Under the pieces are notes generated by a model that had not been told where the DNA came from, made no database searches, and saw only the letters and a list, made by a program, of their open reading frames with translations. Of a stretch of 64,000 nt of DNA, positions 23,017-34,100 are shown one piece after another. This DNA comes from Hypericum androsaemum (lineage: Eukaryota > Streptophyta > Magnoliopsida > Malpighiales > Hypericaceae). The translations under genes were made by a program, and so were the position numbers. Location of the stretch: contig OZ023194.1 in the NCBI GenBank assembly GCA_963995505.1, forward strand, positions 9,792,428 through 9,856,427, written 5' to 3'. Numbering within the stretch: position 1 is the stretch's first letter; each line of letters begins with the position of its first letter.

Positions 23017-23051
23017 AGAAGAAGATTAGGAAGAAGTTTGCTTTTTGTTTT

Positions 23052-23515
23052 TGTTGGACCTAGGGTCCATTAGTCACCCATTATTGGGCAAAAATGGGCC
23101 CAGGCCCATTGCCCAAAAGCTAATGGCTTTGGACCGACACGTGGCAGAGCTATTGGGTAGTTTTGCCACGTGGCCGACACGTGGTAAACGTGTGGCATGC
23201 CACGTGGCAAAGCTAGTGGGTAGCTTCGCCACGTGGCAGACAAGTGCAGCCACGTGGATGACACGTGGCGCACATGTGAGAGCCGGACCTCCTTATAAAA
23301 AGGAGAAACAACTGGTGACCAATTGGCACTTTTTCCCATTCTGATATATACACATCAGAGGACTTATTACGGATTAGTTCCAGTAAGTCTTGTTATCCGA
23401 TCCTGTGTGAAGCATGCTTCAACAAGTAAGTCTTGTTATTTATTAATAAATTTATTTCATTAATTATGAGATAATTAACTCATAATTATGTGTTAATTAT
23501 GGGCCAAATTCTTCA
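23052..23515 (+). repeat. 5' LTR of copia-1
   Basis: 464 bp. It contains seven CACGTGG motifs, a TATA-like CTTATAAAAAG at about 23291 and a T-rich end. It lacks a segment of about 90 bp present in the 3' LTR (between CCAGTA and GTTATCCGATCC), so the LTRs are unequal. Confidence 0.9.
23138..23268 (+). promoter_or_regulatory. G-box/ABRE cluster in the copia-1 5' LTR
   Basis: Seven CACGTGG copies fall within 131 bp, just upstream of the LTR TATA box. CACGTG is the core bound by plant bZIP and bHLH factors; ACGTGG is the ABA-response core. A regulatory role is inference. Confidence 0.6.
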
Positions 23516-25738
23516 ATTGGTTGCTTGCTTAGATATTGTTCTGGTTGTTATATGATTTTTGAAATCAAGTTTAATTATGAATATTTGGTTCAAAAATCGA
23601 GTTTAATTGTGTTTTTTAATGAAAATTACAATCTGTTGTACTTTATTGTAATCAATTTAAAACCAACGGGAATAAATTAAAATTTGTCCAACCACACGGG
23701 CAAAATTCGCGCACGCGCGAAACCTTAAGGTAATAAAGTGAAATTTGGCCATCTAAGTGGCACCTGCGTGTCATGTCCTTCGATAAAAATTTTGGAAAAG
23801 TTTCGGGATTAAACTAAAATTTGCCATTTCAGTTTAACCCCGAAATCCCTAATCGGGCGATTTGTGGGCATTTTTTCCCCAAATTGTAAATCCTTTGAAA
23901 TTCGTCGATTTTCGACGATTTCGACGCCGTCGATCAACGTAGATCGATTCTTTGGCGTGTTCCCGACGTTTCGATACCATCTTTATGGATCGACGTCGTC
24001 GGAATTATTCGATCGTAGCTCGAAACTTCGCCGCTGACCGAAAGAGAGAAGATGACGGCGAAGGAGAACGGCGGCACGACAGGCCGTACGACCGGTACGG
24101 TCGTGACCTAGTGGCCACAGCGAGTCGAACGCGACCGGTGGCGGACGCTGACTCGCCACCGCGAGAGAGCGGTCGTAGGAGGGCGATTCAGAGGCGATTT
24201 CGCCTTCGCAACCGGGGAGAGAGAATGTGAAGGGAAAAATCTGCGAGGGGCAAAATCGTAATTTCACGATTTTTCCGGAAATTTTTTATACCCCGATTCG
24301 ATTCAATTGAAACCGGACGAATTGATCTGGTTCTTGGTTCGACCGAGTTCGATTTTGGCCAATTTTGACTTGGGCAGTATTTATTTTTATTAGATTTAAT
24401 TGGATAAATTGTTTTTTATTCAATAAAAATTCATTAAAAATAATAATAATAAAAAATTATAAGTTAATTTTTGAACTAAGTTTTTGAAATTATTAAGATA
24501 ATTTGAAGAACTTGAATTTTTTTTTAATTTAATTGGATAAATTAATTTTATTCGATTAAAATTCAATTAATATTGATAAAAAATTATAAGTTAATTTTTT
24601 AGTTAAGTTTTTAAGATTATTAGAATAATTTTTAAGTCTTGAATATATTTTGGAATAAGTTCTGAAATATATTGAACATAATATACAATTACATTTAAGA
24701 ATCTAGAATTGAACAGATCCTTTGAGTATGTGTTCATCGTTTGATTAAAAATTTTATTTTTTTGATCATTGGGTAAATATGTGTATTGACCCAAAATTAA
24801 CTTGCATATGTTGCAGATTAACGATGATGAAATATAAGACGGTTGTGTACCGAAATATTTTGTGCACGTGAAATACGTGAAGGCATACTCAAGTGTCGCC
24901 TTTCGAGTCGACAACCAAAGGACGATATGTATGTTCTAATGGAACATATTGAGAATGTTCATCAAAAGATGCAGGATAGCATCTGGGCAGGAGGATATGA
25001 CCATGGAGAGGATTGGCCTTCCATGTTCAGTGATCTTTTTATCACACTCAGGATTAAGGAAAAAATAGAATTTTTCCTACAACCTGAGGATTGTTCACAC
25101 AGAGATTCACTGGCGGGGTTAGTCCTTTATTTACAGAATAAAGGACTTCTAGAGGAAATGATCCCCAATCCTCCTATGGAACTACGTAGTGGACGTATGA
25201 TACGTCGCTACTGTAGCCTGGGATACTTTTACAGCTTTCTCATTCCATGTGCTGTGTGAATTTTAGATTCCGCACCTATCCTAGTTGTGACTGTTTGAAT
25301 CCTCTTTGGTCTATAAATAGATCATTAATTTATTTTAGTATGTCTTGTTGAAAGTTTCCATATACATATGTTATTTTTGGAAAATTTTATTTTATACTAG
25401 GTATTCATAGAAGCTTTATATACATATGTGGTATTCAAAACTTCATGTATATCCTTGTATATATAAATAAAAGGCTTGTGAGTTTTTTATTTTAGTGATT
25501 AAATAATGTGTTTATTTGATTGCTCGTGTCATATCCACTTGTATTTACTATCAAAGAACTTAGGATGATTAAAGTTTGAGATTAATTCTTGAAGGGTAAG
25601 GGGAAACACACCCGTGACCTACTTTAAATTCAAGATTAGTCAAGGACTTTATATCATTCAGAGTTATAACGTATAGTAAATTTGTATCGTATTGCTAATT
25701 TTGACTCATTTATGTACTTTTTATAATTCCCGTTAGTT
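23516..25738 (+). other. long leader of copia-1 with an unidentified ORF
   Basis: About 2.2 kb between the 5' LTR and gag, unusually long for copia. 23950-24230 is GC-rich and codes nothing I recognise. 24340-24830 is very AT-rich. An open frame at 24843-25259 (first ATG at about 24930) contains MYVLMEHIENVHQKMQDSIW, DWPSMFSDLFITL and MELRSGRM; I do not recognise it. It could be a captured host fragment or a lineage-specific leader. Confidence 0.5.
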
Positions 25739-26787
25739 ATGTCGATTGCTTCCAAATCGATTGTCGCTGAGCTCAACAAGGAGTTGAAGCTTAATGGTGA
25801 CAACTACGATAACTGGAGAATGAAAATACTATATGTGCTAGAAGAACAAGATGTTCTTGAGATGACATCTAGAATATTAGTTGAACTTGAGTCAGGTACC
25901 ACTGCACAGCATAAGCGTGATAGTGACTCTTTTAAAACTTGGAAAAAAAGAACTCTACTGCTCGTCTCATCTTGCTAAGTGTGATGATGGATGATATTAC
26001 TAGGTAGTTTCGTGTCTATGACAATGCAAAGGACCTATGAGATGCTCTAAAAGAAAGATTTGAGAGGCTTTCAATCTCGAAGCTACGTGCTTTGACTATA
26101 AGATTTGATACTTTTAAGAAACGCCCTGATCATTCTATGCAAAAGCATCTCAGGGTAATGTCAAACATGATTGGTGAGCTGGTTGAGGCTGGCCACATGC
26201 TTAGTAATGAGCAGCAAATCTAGGCTATCATTCGTTCCCTACCTGTGAGCTGGGAACACATGAAAATGACACTTACCCATGCCGATTATGTTACGACATT
26301 TGACGACATGGCCCGACACCTTGAGCTAGAAGAGGATTGCCTCCTAACTATTAGAGTACACCCTGTAGCCCACATGACTCAATCTAGTGGCACAGGGAGT
26401 AAGAGAATAAGAGGTAAAAAGGGCAAGGGTAAGAAAAATGGAAACAAGAGCAAAGCTGAAAAATCTGGAACTAGTGAGAAAAGTTTCGGAAAAAAGAAAA
26501 AAAGAAAGTTTAACATCAAGAAAGTCAGATGTTACAACTGTCAAAGGAAAGGTCATTTCGCTAAAGATTGCATGGAAAAAAAGAAGGTACATCAAATTCA
26601 CTCATATGTGAGTAAATTATATGTATCTAGTACTGTTCTTCTATCTGAAACTCATCCTATGTGGGTGATTGATTCAGGAGCGACCGACTATGTAACAAAA
26701 GATCGTGAAGCTTTTGTTGATTTCCGACGGTTGTCGGTAGGAGCAAAATATATTTTTGTTGGTAACAACACACGAGTTAAGATTATG
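25739..26787 (+). pseudogene. copia-1 gag and protease, frameshifted
   Basis: The start MSIASKSIVAELNKELKLNG, then DNYDNWRMKILYVLEEQD, is a copia gag opening. The frame shifts near 25970 and stops fall at about 26006, 26036 and 26221. The gag then reads ALKERFERLSISKLRALTIR, MQKHLRVMSNMIGELVEAGH and MTLTHADYVTTFDDMARHLE. The zinc knuckle CYNCQRKGHFAKDC is intact. The aspartic protease active site is in MWVIDSGATDYVTKD. The protease ends abruptly at VKIM, where integrase should follow but RT begins instead. Confidence 0.88.
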
Positions 26788-28106
26788 AGGAGACTTTCGC
26801 ACCTGTTGTGAGATTTACATACATTAGGATAATTCTAGCCGTGGTGGCAAATTTAGACCTTGAGCTACATCAAATGGATGTTAAGACAGCTTTTCTCAAT
26901 GAAAAATTAGATGAAGAAATCTATATGATTCATCCAGAGGGCTACATCCAAAAAGGCTGCGAACGTAAAGTTTACAAATTGATGAGATCAATTTATGGCC
27001 TTAAACAGTCTTCTAGACAATGGTACATTTGCTTTCATAATACGATCATGTCGCATGATTTTAAAATGATAGACGAAGACCATTGTGTCTATTTGAAATA
27101 TTCGGATAATAAGTTTGTCATTATTACTCTGTATGTAGATGACATACTGATAGCTGGAAATGACAAGGGATATCTTAATGAGCTCAAAGTCTGGTTTTCA
27201 TCCAACTTTGAAATGAAAGATATGGGTGAAGCTAATTACATTCTCGGAGTTAAGATTACGAGAAATCGCTCGAAAATGCTATTATCTCTTTCACAAGAGA
27301 CATATATCCATAAAGTAGTAGAGCGATTTAATTGTAATAATAGTAATCCCAAGTTTGTCCCGATTGCCAAAGGCCATCATCTTAATAAAAATATGTGTCC
27401 TATAACAGCTCAACAGAAAATGGATATGATAAAAATCCCTTATGCTAATGCAGTTGGTTGTCTGATGTACGCAATGTTGTGTACAAGACCAGATATTTGC
27501 TATGCTGTCGGTATAGCTAGTAGATATCATCAGTCTAATCCAGGTCAAGCACATTGGAACGCAGTTAAGAGAATTATGAAATACTTGAATACGACTGCAG
27601 AATACTCACTGGTTTATCAAGGTCAAGACTTGATATTGAGAGGTTACACCAATGCTGATTGGGGTGGTGATGTGGATGAGAATAAATCTACATCTGGATA
27701 TGTCTTCATGCTTGACGGAGGTGTTATTTCGTAGAGTAGCAAAAAATAAAAGTGTGTTTCTCTGTCAACTATGGAAGCTGAGTACGTTGCTTCTACGGTA
27801 GCTGTACAACAAGCAATATGGTTGAAGAGATTTGTAAACCATTTATCCCTAACCAACTCAAAAGGACCAGTGAGTTTATTTTGCGATAATCAAGCGTCAA
27901 TAGCTTTTGCTAAGGATCCTAGATACCATAGCAGAGCAAAGCATATTGGCATTAAGTATCACTTTATTAGGGATATGATCATACATAAGGAGGTCAGTAT
28001 AAAACATATGTCTACGCAAGATATGATAGCGGATCCTATGACCAAGGTTGTATCCAGGGATGTGTTTGAAAAACACGTCAGATCCCTAGGTTTGCGTAGA
28101 CGCTGA
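26784..28106 (+). pseudogene. copia-1 reverse transcriptase and RNase H, two stops
   Basis: It opens at YEETFAPVVRFTYIRIILAV, then DVKTAFLNEKLDEEIYMIHP, GLKQSSRQWY, the catalytic LYVDDILIAGND and the connection domain (MYAMLCTRPDICYAVGIASR). RNase H has GYTNADWGGD, STMEAEYVAS, LFCDNQASIAFA and the closing IADPMTKVV. TAG at 27732 and TAA at 27747 (expected Trp and Gln, from the conserved WSSKKQ stretch) are the only breaks in one long frame ending at 28106. The N-terminal RT text and all of integrase are missing. Confidence 0.9.
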
Positions 28107-29132
28107 TGTTTTTTACACATGTTATAATAAATTAGTTGTTCAATAACATGGTTGTTCTGGCAATACGAATGTGTGAATGTTGTTTTGGAAAATATTTACC
28201 AGAGCATGTGAGACAGAAAAGTAACCCACTCACACGGGTATTTACCTTAGTGGGAGTCAACGAGTTGATTCCTTGTTGAGATGAGGCAGTTTTAAGAACA
28301 TCATTACATCGAGTGCCTGTTCTAAAATGTTAATGTCGTCTTGCTTAACTACAAGAGAAGTTCTTGTAAAAGTGTGAGATTTGTGAAAATGCAAGCATCT
28401 GTTGCTGCAATGGATTTTTTGTAAATCCAAATGATAAGAAATAAGTGGAACTTATCATTAATCTGTCTATATAGCCTAGAGCAGTTTTTAGTAAACTAAA
28501 GTCGTTGTTCAGTAAAACATCGAGACTGATGCTCTGTATGATGTTTGCTTTTAAAAAGGAATGAACATCATAGAACATGGACTGTACCATGTTTGCTTTG
28601 TCGACCAATGGATGGGAAATCATAAAGTGATTTCTGTTTCTTTGGTGTGAGACCAATTCCGGAAAATATGTTTTTTCAATACACTATCCTCATGATCCTT
28701 AACGTATTTTGAAAATATGATTCTGTGCTGCTAGCTTGGAAAGTCTATGAAAATGTCATGATTCATTATTCGACCTGGCAAGACTGACTAGAAAAGCAGG
28801 CTTTATCATGATGGAAGAAATACTTATAAAGGAGAAGGTTCATCATCGATCGCATTCCTAAGTTTCGTTGTTCAATGGTGTGCACCTATTGTGTTGAGAG
28901 CAATACAATATTGAACACGATTAAATTGTTTGAAATCACATATGCAAACAATGGAATATGAGATGAGACCTAGGATAAGGCATACCTTACGTGATGAGAA
29001 TGTCGAGATGCTATCATTCAAATAGCCCATGTGTGTGTGCTCTTGAGTTTAGCTACGTGCACTCGATGTATGCTGGTCACACAAAATTTTTGCTAAACAT
29101 AATCTGAGACATTGTTGATTATGATCAATAAT
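28107..29132 (+). other. non-coding 3' internal region of copia-1
   Basis: About 1 kb between RNase H and the polypurine tract. No ORF with recognisable features was seen. Confidence 0.6.
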
Positions 29133-29146
29133 GTGTGAGCGGGAGA
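29133..29146 (+). other. polypurine tract of copia-1
   Basis: GTGTGAGCGGGAGA directly precedes the 3' LTR, matching the usual copia plus-strand primer. Confidence 0.75.
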
Positions 29147-29714
29147 TGTTGGACCTAGGGCCCATTAGTCATCCATTATTGGGCAAAAATGGACCTAGGC
29201 CCATTAGGCCCAAAAGCCATCGGGCTTTTGGGCCGACATGTGGCACTCCAGGCAGTGCCACGTGGCAAAGCTAGTGGGTAGCTTTGCCACGTGGCAAACC
29301 TAGTGGGTAGCTCCGCCACGTGGCCGACACATGGCGCCACGTGGCAAAGCTATTGGGTAGCTTCGACACGTGGCAGACAAGTGGCGCCACGTGGATGACA
29401 CGTGGCGCACATGTGAGAGCCGGACCTCCCTATAAAAGGGAGAAACAACTGGTGACCAATTGGCAATTTTTCCCATTCTGATATATACACATCAGAGGAC
29501 TTATTACGGATTAGTTCCAGTAGTTCTCAGCTTTTGCAAAGCAAGAAAACTCGTGAAAATCGTTTACGTATCCGATCCGTTTGCGATCATAAACCGCCAG
29601 TGACAATATCTCGTTATCCGATCCTGTGTGAAGCACGTTTCAACAAGTAAGTCTTGTTATTTATTAATGAATTTATTTCATTAATTAGGAGGTAATTATG
29701 GGCCAAATTTTTTA
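29147..29714 (+). repeat. 3' LTR of copia-1
   Basis: 568 bp. It has seven CACGTGG motifs at 29259-29405, within repeated GCCACGTGGCAAAGCTAGTG units, then a TATA-like CTATAAAAGG near 29431. The target duplication GTTTT follows. Confidence 0.9.
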
Positions 29715-29719
29715 GTTTT

Positions 29720-30568
29720 TAACGCGTTTCTCTTCTCTCTCTTTCTTTTTATTGGTCCTCTTTACATCAAAATCGTGTTATTCAATATAGCCTTTCCAGA
29801 GAAGCTTGTTTTTGTTTGTTGAAGACTATATTGTTATTGTTCTTGTTATGTTTCTTATTTTCCCCCTTTCTGTAAGCTCGATTTATTTGTTCTTTTTTCA
29901 ATATAGGCTTTACTTTTCTCCATGTCGTTTGTAGATATGGGGAAGATGAACTTGTGTGGGCCAGTCGATAGAGATGCAGTAACCTACATGTAAAAATAAC
30001 ATTTCGTTAATGTATTATTTTATAAGTGAAGTTTTCATTGATGTGTCCTCGTTTGATGTGAAATTAAAACTTTGGTTTTGAGTTTCAGTGAAATATACAT
30101 GACGATGACGAGCGTGTCAAAGCCCTTGAAAATAAATTGATATTTCGTGGCTCGCAAATTTATAATAGGCAAGAAAGATATCGAGTCAATTCTAAGAGAG
30201 ACACAACTAAACTAACAATAAAAGAAATATGAATGTAAAAACTAATGAGAAACAAACGTTAAACTCAAGGCCGGAGAAGATGGTTGATCACTAGATCACA
30301 AAAGATAATCTAATTCAGAAATCAAATTGGGATAATTCTCCCGTAATCGCAAAGGGATCACTAACATCATCAATTAATCAACTAAATAATCATCGAACTA
30401 ATCGTTTATTATCTAATAAGCACAATGCCAACTATAAAACAATATCATTAAAGTTTTGATGTTCCTATTGTTAGCGATTGGAAGAGAGGACGATGGGAAG
30501 AGAGAGAGGGAAAGGGGAGGAAGACAATAGCATGAGTGCATGACACTCACCATTTTCACCAAAAAAAA
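29720..30568. other. spacer after copia-1
   Basis: The first part may be the displaced 3' UTR and downstream flank of the DREB gene. The rest is AT-rich with a purine run at 30480-30530. No gene recognised. Confidence 0.45.
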
Positions 30569-30843
30569 GGTAGTGTTCATTTTTAAAGTCAAGAGGAGAG
30601 ATCGTTATATTGTTCACAAAAAAAAGTCAAACCACGAGGAAGATTGATAAAAAAAGAAGTATTAGTACATTTTATCAATCGAGAGTAACAAATAAATACA
30701 CAAATTTTAATATCAAGTATACTTATCCAAATTTGATTTAGTCTCAAACAAATTGATTAGGAATATGGATTAGATCGGGTCCAACTGGCATCCCTATTTA
30801 GTAGACTACCCAAATGTGCAAGTGTCATGCTCTACTGCACCTT
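30569..30843 (-). repeat. dispersed repeat, inverted copy of 48930-49510 (part 1)
   Basis: Read on the minus strand, this matches the plus strand at 49050-49510 (TTTGTTTGAGACTAAATCAA, CTCGATTGATAAAA, GTACTAATA, TTTTTATCAATCTTCC). The copia-2 insertion interrupts it at 30844; it continues at 35923-35960 and again at 37267-37325. Confidence 0.8.
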
Positions 30844-31153
30844 TGAAAGAACAAAAGATTACTTGTATTGATTGTGTTAATTTATGCTAGTTACAGCCTA
30901 TGAATATATACACATCAATAGCTATACTAATGTACTTTCCTAATTACACATATACTAACTTGATATGATTCTAACGGCTCTTTCCATATCTACATTATAT
31001 ACTAACCATGTTTGAGGCAATCTGTCGAACAGCTAGTGTGCGGCTGATTGAGGCAATCTGTCAAACAGCTGGTGTGCATATTTCCATCTTCATTCTTACG
31101 CCAGCTCAGCTCAGGCTCTTTCACTTCTTAGCTCAGCATCCTTCCTCTCAACA
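30844..31153 (-). repeat. 3' LTR of copia-2
   Basis: On the plus strand it begins TGAAAGAACA and ends CCTCTCAACA. It contains a partly repeated motif (GAGGCAATCTGTCRAACAGC, twice). Confidence 0.93.
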
Positions 31154-31166
31154 CTCCCCCTCAAGT
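31154..31166 (-). other. polypurine tract of copia-2
   Basis: On the minus strand ACTTGAGGGGGAG directly precedes the 3' LTR start TGTTGAGAGG, as expected for copia. Confidence 0.8.
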
Positions 31167-31190
31167 TGGTGGTGAAGAGATTAATCATGC

Positions 31191-34100
31191 CTAACTTATC
31201 GATGATGAATTTGAATTGCAGAATATGTCAGCGATCTGAAGTTTGATGTAGACGTATGGCGTGCTAATTTCTCTAGTTTGCACCTTCTCTCGGATAAAGT
31301 GGCAGTCCACCTCGATGTGCTTTGTCCGCTCGTGGAATATCGGATTGGCAGCAATGTGGGTAGCGGCTTGATTGTCACAGAAGAGCTTCATGCTGTCCGT
31401 AGTGGGGAAACCAAGGTCGGCAGTAATTCTTTTGATCCATAGCAGCTCACAAGTAGTCAGTGCCATGGCCCTATACTCTGCTTCAACGCTCAATCTGGCT
31501 ACGACGCTATGTTTTTTACTCCTCCATGTTACAGGATTGCCACCTACAAAAGTAACAAAACCACTAGTTTATCTCCGATCATCAATAGACCCAGCCCAGT
31601 CAGCATCCGTGTATCCTTGTATATTCATATGTCCATTCTTTTTGTACCAGATGCCTAGACCTGGACTGAGCTTCAAATAATGTAAAATCATATCTGCTAG
31701 ATCAACATGACTTGTTCTTGGTTTGTGCATTGCCTGATTGATTAAGCTAACAGCATACGAAATGTCAGGCCTTGTAATAGTCAAGTAGATTAGCTTGCCA
31801 CACAATCGTTGGAACCTTTCAACATCATCTATTGGATCCCCTTCTAGTAGTGAGAATTTAGCATTATAGTCAACAGGGATACTAACAGGTTTAACAGCCA
31901 GTTTTTTGGTCTCCTCAACAGATCAAGTACATATTTTCTTTGAGATAGAAATACTCCCTTTGGTGAGTAGGCAAATTCAATGCCCAGAAAGAATTTCAGC
32001 TTCCCAAGATCTTTAATATCAAACCTGTGTTGCAAGGCATTCTTCAAAAACTGAACTCCTTCTTGGTTATCACCTGTAATGACAATATCATCTACGTATA
32101 TGCAGACAACCACTTTTCCCTGTTTGGTCAGCTTAACAAACAATGTATAATCTGCACTGCTTTTCCTAAATCCCAAGTCCACTAATTCTTTACTTAATCT
32201 ATGATACCAAGCCCTTGGAGACTGTTTTAGACCATATATAGGTTTCTTAAGTTTACATACTAGGCCTGACAACTCAGGTTTGTATCCCTCTGGAATGCTC
32301 ATATAGACTTCCTCTTCTAATCTCCCTTGAAGAAATACATTCTTGACATCCATTTGGTACATTGGCCATAAGTAGTTAACATCAGCGCTAATTAAAATTC
32401 TGATGGTGTTCATTTTAGCAACTGGAGCAAAGGTCTCTATATAATCAATGCCATGTACTTGGGTAAATCCCTTAGCTACCAACCTAGCCTTGTACCTCTC
32501 TATAGTCCCATCACTGTTATACTTAATCTTATATACCCATCTACAACCTACTGCTTTTTTTAATGTGGAGGCAGTCTAACTAATTCTCATGTTCCATTTT
32601 TATCAAGTGCAGCTATTTCTTCTCTCATTGCTTGCCTCCATTTTTCTGATTTCCTAGCCTCTTTATATGAAGTTGGTTCAGTTTGTTGGCTTAGCTTACT
32701 CAGGTAATTACAATATGCTACAGCTAGGGATTGATATGATACAGACCTCTCAATTGGGTACATGACTTGGGAAGAATATACCTTGTAGTCCTGCAATTTT
32801 GCAGTTTGTTTTGATTTCGAGTTGATCTTCTGGGTTCAGCTATGGTCAGCACTCCAGACTCCTGACTTGGTCTCTAATAATGTTGTCTCCATTCTGCTCA
32901 ACTTGGTTATGTCTGTGATCTTCAGTGGTGTTGGATGCTGTAGCTTCTTCGTGTGCAGGCCTACTGCAGCTGCCTTGTTCTTCCCTAATTTCCTGCACAT
33001 GTAAGTGATTTTGATCAGGACTTGGTTGAGTGGTTAGCTGCTTACCTAATTTGTGTTTCTTTGCAGTGTTTTGCAGGTCCGGCAAGTCTTCTACAGGTTG
33101 CTGCAGATGTTGCAGTTCTTGCAGCTTCTAGGTTCTTCACTTCTTGGCCTTCAGGTCTTCTTTGCTCCCCCTGAAACTGATCAGATATCTTGCCTTCAAG
33201 GCTATTAGCATAATATGGCAAACTTTCAAGGAATTTCACATCCCTGGAAATGAATTTCTGCTTGGTCTTAGGATTGAAGCACTTGAATCCTTTAGACACA
33301 GCAGAGTACCCAAGAAAAATGCATCTTTCTGCCCGTGGGTCATGTTTGTCTCTCTTTTGGGCTGGAATATGCACATAACACACACATCCAAATACCCTTA
33401 GGTGAGAAATATCAATTTTCCTTTTGATTAATGTTTCCAAAGTAGACTTGTATTTAAGTGATTTGGTTGGAATTCTATTAATCAAGTAGCATGCCGTGAG
33501 TACTGCATCTGGCCAATATGTTTTAGGCACATTCATATGGAATCTTAAAGCTCTAGCAACCTCTAAAAGATGCCTATTTTGTCTCTCAGCCACCCCATTT
33601 TGTTGGAGGGTATAGACACAAGATGTCTGATGAATTATGCCAGATTCTCTTATCATAATGATGAACTCCTTTGAATATGTACTGCCATTATCAGTTCTAA
33701 AGACTTTAACCCTTCTATCAAACTGATTCTGAACCATGTTCTTGAACAGATTAAATGCCTGAGGAACTTCTGTCTTATTTTTTAAGAGATAAATCCAGGT
33801 AGCTTTAGTACACTGATCAATAAAACTAATGAAATATTTAAAGTCACCATATGAAGATTGAGGAGAAGTCCAGAGATCAGAGTGTACTAACTTAAATAGT
33901 TCTTCATAAGTTGAAACAGAAAGTGGAAATGGATTTTTGCATTGTTTTGCTAATTTGCAACTTTCACATTCTGATTCTCTTAGACAGAAACTAGGATTAA
34001 TAAACCTTATTACATTGTCTGCAGGATGGCCTAGTCTAAAGTGCCATATCTTATTTGCAGCAATTGGCACAGTTCTACCAACATATGCTACTGGATTATC

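Larger units (their letters stand above)
23052..29714 (+). mobile_element. Ty1/copia retrotransposon (copia-1) in the 3' flank of the DREB gene
   Basis: LTRs begin TGTTGGACC; the 5' LTR ends CTTCA and the 3' LTR ends TTTTA (final C changed). The 5-bp target duplication GTTTT lies at 23047-23051 and 29715-29719. The internal part has gag, protease, RT and RNase H in copia order, but integrase is deleted. The element is in the same orientation as the DREB gene and starts 35 bp after its stop codon. I see no standard Met-tRNA primer site after the 5' LTR. Confidence 0.92.

Noticed and set aside
23952..24230. 92-codon Arg/Asp-rich ORF in the copia-1 leader
   Set aside because: GC-rich with opposing open frames on both strands and no recognisable family; probably chance.
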